In this document: one piece after another, positions 1 through 9,872 of the stretch | Layout: each line of letters opens with the position of its first letter | Numbering within the stretch: the first letter of the stretch is position 1 | Assembly (NCBI GenBank): GCA_946414395.1 | Contig: CAMKOE010000023.1 | Coordinates: 1-39,528 of the forward strand | Reading direction: 5' to 3' | Source: an uncultured Porphyromonadaceae bacterium | Lineage (GTDB): Bacteria > Bacteroidota > Bacteroidia > Bacteroidales > Muribaculaceae | DNA: 39,528 nt | Position numbers and translations under genes: made by a program | The notes under the pieces: generated by a model | What the model saw: only the letters and a program-made list of their open reading frames with translations | What the model was told of the DNA's origin: nothing | The model's database searches: none

Positions 1-1847
1 CCGTGTCGCCCTACTTTGGCCGCTACATGGACTGGAGCGAGACCGAGGGCAACCGATTCATCCTCAATGGCCAGATCAGTTACGAGCCCATCAAGCACCT
101 CGTGTTCACGGGCAAGATAGGCTATGACAAGGGGTACTCGATGTATGATTCCTATACTGTCCCTCGCATCTACGACGGCGACCTGGTGGATCCCAATGCC
201 GAGGATGTGCAGACTAAACTCAGCGACATGCAGTCGCGCTACGGTTCCTACAGTTTCCAGCCCTCGCGCAGTTCGCTGCTCAACATGCAGTTCCTGGCTA
301 CCTACCAGCATACCTTTGCCGAGGCATTTACCGTGAGCGCCCTCTACGGTCTGGAGTATAAGGAGACTCACGGACTGGAGTCGTCGATCTACAACGAGCA
401 CTTCCAGTTGGGCGGTGAGTTCTATAGTTTCAACAACACCGATTTCACCGACGGAGACTTGCTCATCAGCAATCATCCCACACTCTACCATTCGACCTAC
501 AACAAGTATGGCCACTTCGGCGAGTTGAGGTTTGACTACAAGGGCATGGCTCAGATTTCGGTCACGGGGCGCATGGATGGTTCATCGGCCTTCAAGCAGG
601 CTACCAGAACCAATTACTTCTACCCCTCGGTGACGGCAGGTGTCATCTTCAGCGAGTTGTTCAACCTGTCTAACGACTGGTTCAGTTACGGCAAGTTGCG
701 TGGCAACTGGGCCAAGGTGGGCAAGGATAGCCCGCGTTACCTGTTCACCGACACCTACAAGCAGTGGACGCTCTTCCCCGACGGGGGCTACGGCGTGGAT
801 CCCACCACGTCGCGCGCCATCGATCTGGAGCCCGAGATGACCAAGTCGTGGGAGATAGGTGCCGACCTGCGTTTCTTCCGCAACTGGACACGCCTTGACA
901 TCGCCTATTACTCGACTACTGTCGATAACCAGATCGTGAGCGTGCGCGTGTCGCCCGCATCTGGCACCATCCTGCAGACCCGCAACGAGGGAAGCCTCAA
1001 GAACCACGGTATGGAGATCTCGTTGAACCAGGACATCATCAAGGCTGCCGACTTCTCGTGGACAGCACTGGCCAACTTCTCGTTCAACCGCAGCAAGGTC
1101 CTCTACCTGCCCAACGATATCACCGAGATCCAGGGCACCCAGTATGGCGACATCTTCCCTGTTGCCCGACTGGGCGAGTCCTCGACGGGTATCTCGGGCA
1201 AGGACTACGTGCGCGACCCTGACGGCAATGTCGTGTGTGACGAGAACGGCTATCCTATCATCAATGCGGCCAAGGGCCTCTACATCGGCAACCGCGAGCC
1301 TGACTGGCTGCTGGGTGTGGGCAGCACACTGCGTTACAAGAACGCGACGCTGTCGTTCCTGTTTGACGGGCGCAAGGGCGGTGACGTGGTCAACGTCACG
1401 GGCCGCAGTCAGATCACCAACGGCATGAGCAGCCTCTATGACAAGTACCGCAACCGCGAGTACATCATCGACGGCGTGCAGGCGGTGGTTGCTCCCGATG
1501 GCACGACGACCTACGTGAAGAATACCACCCCCATCGTGCTTGATTCTTACTTTATCAACACCTATTACTCGACCGTCTCGTCCAACTTCATCGAGGACGG
1601 TTCCTACATACGCTTGAGTTACGTGACGCTGAGTTATGACGTGGGCAAGCACTTCAAGCGCACCTGGCCCGTCAAGGGCTTGACACTCACCGCTACTGGT
1701 CGCAACCTGCTGCTCTTGACCAAGTACCGCGGTAACGATCCCGCCGTGCTGGCTGGCACCGGCGGTGGTACGGGTAGTGCGGGCATCGACAATTACAACG
1801 TGCCCAGCACGCGCAGTTTCAATTTCACGGTTAAAGCAACATTCTAA
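1..1847 (+). CDS. SusC/RagA-family TonB-dependent outer-membrane receptor, 5'-truncated by window edge
   Basis: This is the C-terminal 614 or so residues of a SusC-type receptor; the first complete codon is at 3 and the true start lies outside the window. SusC proteins form a 22-strand outer-membrane barrel that imports glycans or peptides with a SusD lid, powered by TonB. The visible part is barrel: alternating aromatic/polar strands, repeated sequences of the kind SVTGRMDGSSAF and GKLRGNWAKVGKD, an RNLLLLTKY segment, and a typical SusC end (SFNFTVKATF). The plug and N-terminal carboxypeptidase-like domain are missing. A SusD partner starts 18 bp after the stop. Family assignment is strong; the substrate cannot be told from this part. 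Confidence 0.93.
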   Translation, partial: VSPYFGRYMDWSETEGNRFILNGQISYEPIKHLVFTGKIGYDKGYSMYDSYTVPRIYDGDLVDPNAEDVQTKLSDMQSRYGSYSFQPSRSSLLNMQFLATYQHTFAEAFTVSALYGLEYKETHGLESSIYNEHFQLGGEFYSFNNTDFTDGDLLISNHPTLYHSTYNKYGHFGELRFDYKGMAQISVTGRMDGSSAFKQATRTNYFYPSVTAGVIFSELFNLSNDWFSYGKLRGNWAKVGKDSPRYLFTDTYKQWTLFPDGGYGVDPTTSRAIDLEPEMTKSWEIGADLRFFRNWTRLDIAYYSTTVDNQIVSVRVSPASGTILQTRNEGSLKNHGMEISLNQDIIKAADFSWTALANFSFNRSKVLYLPNDITEIQGTQYGDIFPVARLGESSTGISGKDYVRDPDGNVVCDENGYPIINAAKGLYIGNREPDWLLGVGSTLRYKNATLSFLFDGRKGGDVVNVTGRSQITNGMSSLYDKYRNREYIIDGVQAVVAPDGTTTYVKNTTPIVLDSYFINTYYSTVSSNFIEDGSYIRLSYVTLSYDVGKHFKRTWPVKGLTLTATGRNLLLLTKYRGNDPAVLAGTGGGTGSAGIDNYNVPSTRSFNFTVKATF

Positions 1848-1865
1848 AACTGGAGGCCGACAACT

Positions 1866-3779
1866 ATGAAAAAGATCAGATTTATCGCATTATTGATGCT
1901 GGCCCTCCTGGTGTCGACGGGTTGCAACGATGTGCTTGACGACAACGTCAACCCCGACAGGGCCCATGAGATTGATGCCAAGGACGGTCTGCCGGTCATC
2001 ATCTACTATGCCCAGCAGATTGTGTATGACCACAGCGAGTATTACGCCTACTTCTCCCAGATGCTCACCACCGGCGGCAAGAGTTCGGTGGGAGCCTACA
2101 GTTACAAGTGCGAGTGGGAGATGCTGACGATGAACCGTCACCCGATGTGGCGACGTCACTTCTATGATATCGGCAAGAACACCGATAACCTGGTGAACAA
2201 TTCACGGGCCATCAATTCACCCAACTATGAACTCATCGGCCGCACTATCATGCTCATGTCCACGCAGTTGACGACCGACGCCTTTGGCGACATTCCGCGC
2301 AGCGAGGCCTACAACAGCATCGCTCCCAAGTATGACACCCAGGCCTCGGTCTATGCCTGGATGATGCAGGAGTGTGACGACCTGATAGCGATGTATGACG
2401 ACCCCGCCATTGCCAACAACCCCGACAACCAGCCCTTGACGGTCAAGGAAGACCGCGTCTATGGCGGCGATCTGGAGAAATGGAAAGGTCTGGTGCTGGC
2501 ACTCAAGGCCCGCCTGCTGCTGCGCAACATCCCCAATGTGGACCGCTCGCCGGCGATGTGCCAGCAGATTATCGACGCTGCCGATGCCGCCATCAGCCAG
2601 TGGCGCAAGGGCGACATCTTTGATTACCAGGGCGGTCGTGACGCGTGGTTCGGCAACGAGCCCCGCTACTACTGGGACGGCGGCACGGGCACCCAGAATG
2701 CCGTGTGGAGCGTTGCCCAGCCCGTCATCAACTCCTGGGAGTCCCGCGGCAACCTGCTGGGCAGTGCTATCCCGAGCAAGTTCTTCATGGTTGACCTGCT
2801 GGGCATCAGCAAACCCGACAACGAGATGACCAGCGGTGTGTTCAACGCCGAGGGCGCCCACGACGGCTTTGCCAATGACCCGCGTTGCGGCCTGCTGATG
2901 ATCGCCCGCACCGGTCCCGCCAGTGCATCGGCGACCAGTGATCGCATCAAGATGCGCTACCTCGAGAACAACATCGGCATGGGAACGTCGTTCAAGATTG
3001 CCAACTATCCCAACATGTACATGGGCGCCTATGCCGGTGCCGCCGATGCCTACAACCCCATCTTCACGATGGAGGAACTCTACTTCATTAAGGCCGAAGC
3101 CCTGTACTGGATGGGCAACAAGGCCGAGGCATGCGCCCTGGCCAAGGAGGCCACCCGGTGGAACATCGAGCGCCACCTGGCCGCATTCCTGCGCAACTAT
3201 CCCAATCCCAACTATAATGCCAATACCGACAACAAGTATCCCGGCAACGCCATCGCTGGCGGCAAGCCCGGATATCAGGCTGCCGAGTACTGGCACGAGC
3301 AGGTGTCGGCATTCCTCGATAACGAGGAATATTACCATGGCCGCACACTCTCGCCCCACAAGGTGACAGACCGTGGCAACAAGCACTGGTTCTTCAATCC
3401 CAGCGAATTCTCGTTGAGCGACCTCATGCAGCAGAAGTACATCGCCATGTACCTGCAGCCAGAGCAGTGGACCGACATGCGCCGCTACCATTACAGTAAC
3501 AACCGCAACCACTACGGCATCGGTGACAACCAGGAGATTGTCTATCCGACCCTGCGACGTCCCTATAACCTGTATGCGGCCTACTGGATCGACGGCTTGT
3601 CCGAGGAGCAGAAGGAGAATACCTGGATACAGCGCATCAACTATGATCCCGAGACCGAGGAGAAGTACAACCGTCAGGAACTGGAACGCCTGGGGGCCTA
3701 CAAGAACTACAAGTGGCTGCAGAAACCCATGATTTGGGCTCATGATTATGGTGTAATCTCCTCATTAACACAAGAATAA
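1866..3779 (+). CDS. SusD/RagB-family surface lipoprotein (SusD-like_2 type)
   Basis: A 637-residue partner of the upstream SusC, expected to sit as a lid on the receptor at the cell surface and bind ligand. The N-terminus is a lipoprotein signal (hydrophobic run followed by LVSTGC, Cys20 lipidated). Family signatures are NPDRAHEIDAKDGLPVII near the N-terminus, TDAFGDIPRSEAYN around residues 138-151, and VYGGDLEKWKGLVLALKARL near residue 198, all resembling the SusD homologue family whose members carry D-x-x-GDIP and GGDLxKW motifs. The segment EELYFIKAEALYWMGNKAEA is a TPR-like helix pair. A clear Shine-Dalgarno GGAGG at 1852-1856 precedes the ATG by 9 bp. The gap of 18 bp implies co-transcription with SusC. 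The ligand is unknown. Confidence 0.92.
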   Translation: MKKIRFIALLMLALLVSTGCNDVLDDNVNPDRAHEIDAKDGLPVIIYYAQQIVYDHSEYYAYFSQMLTTGGKSSVGAYSYKCEWEMLTMNRHPMWRRHFYDIGKNTDNLVNNSRAINSPNYELIGRTIMLMSTQLTTDAFGDIPRSEAYNSIAPKYDTQASVYAWMMQECDDLIAMYDDPAIANNPDNQPLTVKEDRVYGGDLEKWKGLVLALKARLLLRNIPNVDRSPAMCQQIIDAADAAISQWRKGDIFDYQGGRDAWFGNEPRYYWDGGTGTQNAVWSVAQPVINSWESRGNLLGSAIPSKFFMVDLLGISKPDNEMTSGVFNAEGAHDGFANDPRCGLLMIARTGPASASATSDRIKMRYLENNIGMGTSFKIANYPNMYMGAYAGAADAYNPIFTMEELYFIKAEALYWMGNKAEACALAKEATRWNIERHLAAFLRNYPNPNYNANTDNKYPGNAIAGGKPGYQAAEYWHEQVSAFLDNEEYYHGRTLSPHKVTDRGNKHWFFNPSEFSLSDLMQQKYIAMYLQPEQWTDMRRYHYSNNRNHYGIGDNQEIVYPTLRRPYNLYAAYWIDGLSEEQKENTWIQRINYDPETEEKYNRQELERLGAYKNYKWLQKPMIWAHDYGVISSLTQE

Positions 3780-3814
3780 AGACCTCAAGCGCCTTAATAA
3801 AGAAAAAAACAATT

Positions 3815-4864
3815 ATGGAACGAAACAAGATAAAATATGGACTGATAGCCATGATGGTACTGCTCACTACCTCGTGTGCAATACATGACCCGTTTGCCGA
3901 CAGCGGTGAGTTGGGGCAGGTGTTGCCCACGGTGGACTGGGAACAAGGCTCCACGGTAGTCAAGGCAGGCCGTTATGCCACCTTCAAGGGCAAATACTAC
4001 ACCACCAGCGAGAAGGCGATTGACCATAGCGAGGTGTGGTGCCTCATCAAGCGGGAACAGACGGCCACGGCAACCAGCAAGTTGACCACCTCGCTGGCCT
4101 ATACCAAGAACTACTCCTTGACCGACACTGTGCGCTCCAGCCAGATGGTCGCCACCTATCCCCACAGCAAGGCGGCCTGGGATGGCTATGAGTATGTCTT
4201 GACCGACAGTTTCCCCACCTCACGCACGCTGGCTCCCGTGGCATGGGTCAATCCCGAACAGTGGGACCAGGAGAAGTTTGACAGTTATTATCCCTCGACG
4301 TTCGAGCAGGAGTTCAAGGAATACATGGTCAACGCGTTGACCAAGGACAGCACCTACTACAACGACCTGCGCAACGTCTATATCAACTATGACTTCCCTG
4401 CCGAGGTGTTTGAGCAATTGAATGCCCGATATGGCATCGACTTCCCGACCGAGACCGCTAGTGCCGATAAGTCTAACGCCTGGTACACCAGCGACGAGAT
4501 AGATCACTACTACTACATCACCGTGGGGGACGACGGCACGGCTATCTATCATGAGATTGCCAGCGAGAGCGATGCTCCTGCCGGCGTGAATGTGCAGCCG
4601 GTCTATGGGTCGGCCTTCTGGCTCTTCTCGCGCTACAGCGACGACACTGGAGGCAAGATTACGTCGGTGCGCCGCCAGTACATGCCCTACTTCAAGAGCA
4701 TGCTCGAGACGATACCCTTCACCTCGTGGATCTATAACACGGCCGACAAGGTCTTCACGGTGAACTTCAACCGCACCTATTACCTGGAACCCCAGTTCCG
4801 AGTCTATGACACCGACGGGAAGGTGGGCGTTACGACCGATAACAAGGAAGTGACACTTAATTAG
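3815..4864 (+). CDS. Lipoprotein of SusCD locus, unknown function
   Basis: A 349-residue predicted lipoprotein: the N-terminus has a charged start, a hydrophobic stretch and a lipobox LLTTSC (Cys21). The rest is rich in Tyr, Thr and Asp with no motif I recognise; it looks mainly beta. It follows SusD by 35 bp and precedes the PKD lipoprotein by about 37 bp on the same strand, the position where SusE/SusF-like or other accessory surface ligand-binding lipoproteins occur. A role as an accessory surface binding protein is inference from position only. I cannot assign a family. Confidence 0.75.
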   Translation: MERNKIKYGLIAMMVLLTTSCAIHDPFADSGELGQVLPTVDWEQGSTVVKAGRYATFKGKYYTTSEKAIDHSEVWCLIKREQTATATSKLTTSLAYTKNYSLTDTVRSSQMVATYPHSKAAWDGYEYVLTDSFPTSRTLAPVAWVNPEQWDQEKFDSYYPSTFEQEFKEYMVNALTKDSTYYNDLRNVYINYDFPAEVFEQLNARYGIDFPTETASADKSNAWYTSDEIDHYYYITVGDDGTAIYHEIASESDAPAGVNVQPVYGSAFWLFSRYSDDTGGKITSVRRQYMPYFKSMLETIPFTSWIYNTADKVFTVNFNRTYYLEPQFRVYDTDGKVGVTTDNKEVTLN

Positions 4865-4901
4865 TTAACACTTGACAGTTAATGCTGAAAATTGTAAGAA
4901 G

Positions 4902-6632
4902 ATGAAGACAATCAATAGAATAGCATTCATGGTGCTGGTGGTACTGACGGCCGTCTCGTGTGTCGATAAGACGCCCGACTATGGCAACTTCGCCACCAGG
5001 GATGTGGACTTCACCTACAGGGTGGATGACGACCGCTACGGCTTGGACTTCTATGTGGTATCGACCGTTGAGTTTACCAACACTTCCTCCAAATCGGGCC
5101 AGGCGACATGGGACTTTGGCGATGGCACCACCTCTACCGAGATGAACCCCTCGCACAAGTATGCGCGGGCGGGACTCTACCAGGTGACACTCACGGTCGA
5201 TGGTGTGGGCAGCCGCACCTATCCGCTGCTCATCTATGACATCGCACCGCTGCTGAGCGTGGCCGAGCAGAGCGCCACTCCCGTGGTCATCAACGATGTG
5301 GACGTGAAACTCGACATCGAGTTGCCTAACCCCGAGAATCTGACGTGCAGGTATCTATGGACATTCCCCGACGGCACCCGCGACGCACAGGGCAACCTGA
5401 TATCCACCTTTGAGGGCTACAGCCACGAGGACGGAACAATCGACAATCCCGGCAAACTGACCTTCAGCAACATCGGGTCGCAGAAGATCACATTGCAGAC
5501 CTGGTTTGACATCAACGGCGAGAACCGCCGCCTGGAGGACAGTTATGTCAACGTGCAGGTGGGATCATCGATTCCGGCCCCCACGCTCTACTATGCCGCG
5601 ATGGGCGGCAACATCATGGCCGTGAAACTCGTGGACATGTCGCAGTTGCCCCCCGGCACCAAGAATATGCCCTTTGACATGGGTGTGAACTCGGGCAACA
5701 TGCCCACGACGCTCGTGTTTGCCACCGAGCGGTCGGTGACCGACAGTGCCACCATCGAGCAGGACAACATTTATATCCTGGACTGTGGCAAGCAGTATTA
5801 CTACATCAACGACGAGGCCGGCAACCTGGGTGACGGCAAGATTACCGTCATGAGTGCCGATGGCCAGACCACCAACATCATGGTTACCAACGTGGGTGGT
5901 CCCGCCTTCAACGACCCGTTCCAGGGCTGCACCGATGGCAATCTCCTTTATTACACCGACCGCAACACGGGCATCCGCGCACTCCTGCTCAGCGCTCGTG
6001 GCGAGACCGAGCAGACCAACTTCAACAGCACGGCAGGATACTATGTGGTCAACAACCAGTTGAGTTACTACGGCCAGGGCATTGCCTACGGTGCCATCCA
6101 CACGGGACTGTATCTTGACCGCACGGGCAAATTCTGGTGGGCCAAGAACTACTCGGGCAATGGCATCTATCGCTTCAGGCCCAGCGACATCGGCAAGACC
6201 GGCACTGGCGTGAAGATACCTTATCCCATTGTGCTCGAGACCACCCAGCCGCGCGCTTTCACGCTGGACGAGGACCTGGGTTACATGTATGTGTGGATGA
6301 CCAAGGGAACCACGCCTGGGGTGGGCTTCACCCAGTATGCCATCCCCGGTGACAACGAGACGGTAACCTACGACAACTACATCAACTTCATCACCATGGA
6401 GGCCGATCCCGTCAACACGACCGACTCCGAGGGCGTCTATACCACCCAGATGGCCGTTGATGCGCAGACCCACTACGTCTATTTCGGCTTCCGTGCCGCC
6501 GCGACCGAGAAGACCTACACCACAGGCCTCTACTATTTCAATCCCGAGGATGGCAAGGTCTATAACTTCAATGGCAACAAGGACAAGATCCTGGGCGTGT
6601 GCATCAATCCGCGCTTGACCCAGTTGTTCTAG
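4902..6632 (+). CDS. PKD-domain surface lipoprotein of SusCD locus
   Basis: A 576-residue lipoprotein (lipobox TAVSC, Cys20). I chose the ATG at 4902 rather than the upstream in-frame TTG at 4872 because it places the signal peptide directly at the N-terminus. Roughly residues 28-100 form a PKD domain: VEFTNTSSKSG, then the hallmark ATWDFGDGTTSTEMNPSHKY, then GLYQVTLTV. A second, degenerate PKD-like stretch (CRYLWTFPDGT) follows near residues 145-200. The C-terminal 350 or so residues are beta-rich with repeated aromatic/Gly segments, possibly propeller-like. PKD lipoproteins at the end of SusCD operons are thought to bind ligand at the surface. The exact ligand and C-terminal fold are unknown. 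Confidence 0.85.
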   Translation: MKTINRIAFMVLVVLTAVSCVDKTPDYGNFATRDVDFTYRVDDDRYGLDFYVVSTVEFTNTSSKSGQATWDFGDGTTSTEMNPSHKYARAGLYQVTLTVDGVGSRTYPLLIYDIAPLLSVAEQSATPVVINDVDVKLDIELPNPENLTCRYLWTFPDGTRDAQGNLISTFEGYSHEDGTIDNPGKLTFSNIGSQKITLQTWFDINGENRRLEDSYVNVQVGSSIPAPTLYYAAMGGNIMAVKLVDMSQLPPGTKNMPFDMGVNSGNMPTTLVFATERSVTDSATIEQDNIYILDCGKQYYYINDEAGNLGDGKITVMSADGQTTNIMVTNVGGPAFNDPFQGCTDGNLLYYTDRNTGIRALLLSARGETEQTNFNSTAGYYVVNNQLSYYGQGIAYGAIHTGLYLDRTGKFWWAKNYSGNGIYRFRPSDIGKTGTGVKIPYPIVLETTQPRAFTLDEDLGYMYVWMTKGTTPGVGFTQYAIPGDNETVTYDNYINFITMEADPVNTTDSEGVYTTQMAVDAQTHYVYFGFRAAATEKTYTTGLYYFNPEDGKVYNFNGNKDKILGVCINPRLTQLF

Positions 6633-6712
6633 AAGTGGTAACTGCAACCAGAACACAGAATCATTCATTAAAGTTTTTTTACGGGAGGGACTCGACATAT
6701 TAAACTTTTGAC

Positions 6713-6720
6713 TACTTTTG
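6713..6720 (+). promoter_or_regulatory. Bacteroidetes-type -7 element for the first CotH gene
   Basis: TACTTTTG matches the Bacteroidetes -7 consensus TAnnTTTG. No good TTTG -33 element is seen at the usual 19-20 bp distance. The element ends only 9 bp before the proposed ATG at 6730, so transcription would begin almost at the start codon. Confidence 0.45.
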
Positions 6721-6729
6721 CGCGTTGAA

Positions 6730-8328
6730 ATGAGACAATGTGCAATACTGTTATTGGTCATGGTGCTGGCAGGGGCCTTTCGTACCTTTGCCATGCCTGC
6801 TTGTGCGCCACCCAACACTAAGGTGGTCTTGACATCGACCAACCTGCCCATTGTCTGGATACAGGCACCTAAAAACATTAACCAGAATACCCGAGTCACC
6901 GCTACTATCAAGATTATCGACAATGGCGAGGGGCTCCTCAATTATGCCGACACGGTGGCCTATCCCGGCCAGCACATTGACTTTGAAGGCTATATCGGCC
7001 TGCGTTATCGGGGCAACTCCTCCTATCTCTACAGCGACAAGAAGCCTTATTCCTTCAGGCCGCTCGACAAGCCGCTCGAGGAGGGTGGGGAATGGAAAAA
7101 GGCGTCCATACTGGGAATGCCCCGGGACAGCAAGTGGGCCCTGCTGGCACCTTATGCCGACAAGAGCATGATACGCGACATGCTGGCCTTTGAAATCTCA
7201 AGGCCGTGGATGGACTACACGCCCCAGGGACGGTATTGCGAGGTCATCTACAATGGCGTTTACCATGGCGTCTATGTCTTGACCGAAGTCGTCTCGGGCG
7301 GCAAAAACCGGTTGAACCTTGACGATCCCGGCGAGGAGGGCGACGAACTCACGGGTGGTTACCTGCTTGAGGTGGACCGCAATGATGAGGTCACCTTCAG
7401 GTCCAAGTACCCGCCTGTCCTGAGTGACGGCACTCCCATCACTGGCCGTTATATCGAGATTCAATACAAATCACCGGAGTATGAAGACCTGACAAAGACC
7501 CAGGTCAATTATATCCGGCAGCGGGTCAACGCGATGGAGGCTGCTCTGGCATCGGACCATTATCGGGACTCGGTGGGCGGTTACCGCGATTATCTGGATG
7601 AAATGTCGTTCATTGATTACCAGATTGCCATGGAACTGGGACACAATGTGGACGGATACCGCATGAGCGGCAAGTTCTTCAAGTGGCGCGACAGCGTGGA
7701 TCCTCGCTTCAAGATGGTTTTGTGGGACATGAATCTGGCTTACGGCAATTCCAACTACAATGATGGCTGGCGATATGACACCTGGCAATACCAGATCAAC
7801 GACATCATCGCCGATCGACCCACGTCCCATCTTGTCCCCTTCTGGTGGTACAGGCTCAACACCGATGAGACCTATGTGCAGCACCTCAAGGACCGCTGGG
7901 CACAGTACCGCCGCGCCAACATACGCACCGACCGCCTCATGGCGACTGTCGACTCGCTGGTGAACCTGATTACCGTGGGCGGCGCCGAGGAGAGAAATTC
8001 GCTGGCCTATCCCACTTGGGGCGAGTACGTCTGGCCCAATTACTACATCGCTGTGGACTATGATGACGAGATCGCTCATCTCAAGCAGTGGCTTCTTGAC
8101 CGCCTGGCCTGGATGGACGAGCAGTTGGACTTTGTGCCCGACCCGGTAGTGATTCCTGGTGACGTGAATGGTGACGGGGAGGTCAATATCGCCGACATCA
8201 ATGTCGTTATCGATTTCATCATGGGCAACCGGCGGGACGACATGCTGCCGGGTGTCGATGTGAATGGTGACGGCGAGGTGAATGTTGCCGACGTGAATGT
8301 GATCATAACTATCATCCTAGCCTGTTGA
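6730..8328 (+). CDS. CotH-family secreted protein with C-terminal dockerin
   Basis: A 532-residue exported protein. The signal peptide covers about residues 1-20. The body matches the CotH family (kinase-like fold; spore-coat CotH phosphorylates proteins): LTSTNLPIVWIQ, a RYRGNSSY box, KKPYSFRPL, ILGMPRDSKWALLAPY, ADKSMIRDMLAFE, and GVYHGVYVLTEVV, then YQIAMELGHNVDGYR and VLWDMNLAYGN. In the second paralogue the last motif is WDNDLAYGN; here the second acidic residue is Asn335. Residues 477-530 are two dockerin type I repeats (DVNGDGEVNIADIN and DVNGDGEVNVADVN). I chose the ATG at 6730 over an upstream TTG at 6718. The paralogue follows 58 bp downstream. Whether it is an active kinase is unknown. 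Confidence 0.87.
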   Translation: MRQCAILLLVMVLAGAFRTFAMPACAPPNTKVVLTSTNLPIVWIQAPKNINQNTRVTATIKIIDNGEGLLNYADTVAYPGQHIDFEGYIGLRYRGNSSYLYSDKKPYSFRPLDKPLEEGGEWKKASILGMPRDSKWALLAPYADKSMIRDMLAFEISRPWMDYTPQGRYCEVIYNGVYHGVYVLTEVVSGGKNRLNLDDPGEEGDELTGGYLLEVDRNDEVTFRSKYPPVLSDGTPITGRYIEIQYKSPEYEDLTKTQVNYIRQRVNAMEAALASDHYRDSVGGYRDYLDEMSFIDYQIAMELGHNVDGYRMSGKFFKWRDSVDPRFKMVLWDMNLAYGNSNYNDGWRYDTWQYQINDIIADRPTSHLVPFWWYRLNTDETYVQHLKDRWAQYRRANIRTDRLMATVDSLVNLITVGGAEERNSLAYPTWGEYVWPNYYIAVDYDDEIAHLKQWLLDRLAWMDEQLDFVPDPVVIPGDVNGDGEVNIADINVVIDFIMGNRRDDMLPGVDVNGDGEVNVADVNVIITIILAC

Positions 8329-8386
8329 CACGTGAGACGAGAAAAGGCGATGGACAATGCCGATGGATGACTAATTGACCCTGAAG

Positions 8387-9814
8387 ATGATGAAACGGCC
8401 GATTCTCATGACTGCAATACTGGTGCTGGTGCTCGCCGCGGCCTGCACCAGGCCTGTGGTGAACTATCCGCCGAACAATACCCGTGTGGAATTGACCTCG
8501 ACCAACTTGCCCATCGTGTGGATCGAGGTCGATCATCAGGAGATAAGCCGTGATAATCGCATCGGTGCCCGCATGAAGGTCATCCACAATGGCGACGGTG
8601 CCCTCAATTATGCCGACACCACGGCCCATCCTGGACAATGCGTTGACTATGAGGGGCCGATATCCATCCGCTACCGCGGTAACTCATCCTACAATGTCGC
8701 CAGTAAGAAGCCCTACTCGCTGCGCACCCTGCAACAGCCCTACAAGAAGAGTTCCAAGAAGAAGAAAGTCAAAATCCTGGGCATGGGCAAGGACGATGAC
8801 TGGGCACTGCTGGCCCCTTACTCCGACAAGAGCATGATGCGCGACTTGCTGGCCTTTGAAGTGTCGCGCCCCTGGATGGAATACACGCCGCAGGGCCGTT
8901 ATTGCGAACTTTTCCTGGATGGCACCTACTATGGCGTGTTCATCCTGTGTGAGGTGGTGTCTCAGGGCAAGCACCGCTTGGACCTGCAGAAACCCGGAAT
9001 CAGCGGTGACGACATCACTGGCGATTACCTGATGGAAGTGGACTATGACGACGATGTGAACCACATGTCAAGGTTCCATCCCATCGGCAACGATGGCAGG
9101 ACGCTGCAGGACAAGTTTGTGCATTTCCAGTACAAGTATCCCGATTATGACAAACTTGAACAGTCCCAGGTCAATTACATCAACCGCCGCATCGACGAGA
9201 TGGAGCGTGTGCTGGCCTCTCCGCAGTATGCTGACCCCCACACGGGCTACAGCAAGTATATTGACGTGATGTCGTTTATCGATTACCAGATTGCCATGGA
9301 ATTGGGACACAATATTGATGCCTACCGCAAGAGCGCCAAATTCTACAAGCGGAGGGACCGTGTTGACGGGCGCTTCAAGATGGTGGTTTGGGATAATGAC
9401 CTGGCCTATGGCAACTGTAAACTGGCGCAGTCGTGGCGCACCGACACCTGGGCCTACCTGAATAATGACACGCTACAGGCCCGCAACGAGCAGTTCCTGG
9501 TCCCCTTCTGGTGGAGCCGCCTCAATAGTGACGAGGCCTATGTGGCGCAACTCAAGGCCCGATGGGCCCAATACCGCACGACCAACCTGCGGGAAGAACG
9601 CTTGATGGCGGTCATCGACTCGCTGGCAACCGTGCTGACTTGCCACGGGGCGATGCAGCGCGATAGCCAGGCCTGGCCACACTGGGGCGAGTATGTTTGG
9701 CCCATTTACTACATTGCCAGTGACTTTGACGACGAGGTTTCTTACCTCAAGCGATGGATCAGAGACCGTATCGCCTGGATGGATGCCCAGTTGGGCTTTC
9801 GTGAAGCGCATTAG
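8387..9814 (+). CDS. CotH-family lipoprotein, paralogue of upstream gene
   Basis: A 475-residue protein closely similar to the upstream CotH gene along its whole length: LTSTNLPIVWIEV, SIRYRGNSSY, KKPYSLRTL, ILGMGKDDDWALLAPYSD, GRYCELFLDGTYYGVFILCE, SFIDYQIAMELGHNIDAYR and VVWDNDLAYGN (Asp336 and Asp338). It differs at both ends. The N-terminus has a lipobox-like LAAAC, suggesting a lipoprotein, and there is no dockerin: the protein stops soon after the shared RDRIAWMDAQL helix. The start could be 8387 or 8390 (two adjacent ATGs); the upstream TTG at 8375 is less likely. It is probably co-transcribed with the first copy, and the pair looks like a tandem duplication with different surface anchoring. 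Substrate unknown. Confidence 0.86.
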   Translation: MMKRPILMTAILVLVLAAACTRPVVNYPPNNTRVELTSTNLPIVWIEVDHQEISRDNRIGARMKVIHNGDGALNYADTTAHPGQCVDYEGPISIRYRGNSSYNVASKKPYSLRTLQQPYKKSSKKKKVKILGMGKDDDWALLAPYSDKSMMRDLLAFEVSRPWMEYTPQGRYCELFLDGTYYGVFILCEVVSQGKHRLDLQKPGISGDDITGDYLMEVDYDDDVNHMSRFHPIGNDGRTLQDKFVHFQYKYPDYDKLEQSQVNYINRRIDEMERVLASPQYADPHTGYSKYIDVMSFIDYQIAMELGHNIDAYRKSAKFYKRRDRVDGRFKMVVWDNDLAYGNCKLAQSWRTDTWAYLNNDTLQARNEQFLVPFWWSRLNSDEAYVAQLKARWAQYRTTNLREERLMAVIDSLATVLTCHGAMQRDSQAWPHWGEYVWPIYYIASDFDDEVSYLKRWIRDRIAWMDAQLGFREAH

Positions 9815-9872
9815 GGTTAAGGCTTGAAGGTCAGCCCCCCAGCCATGATGTTATTGGATGATGGAGATGGGT

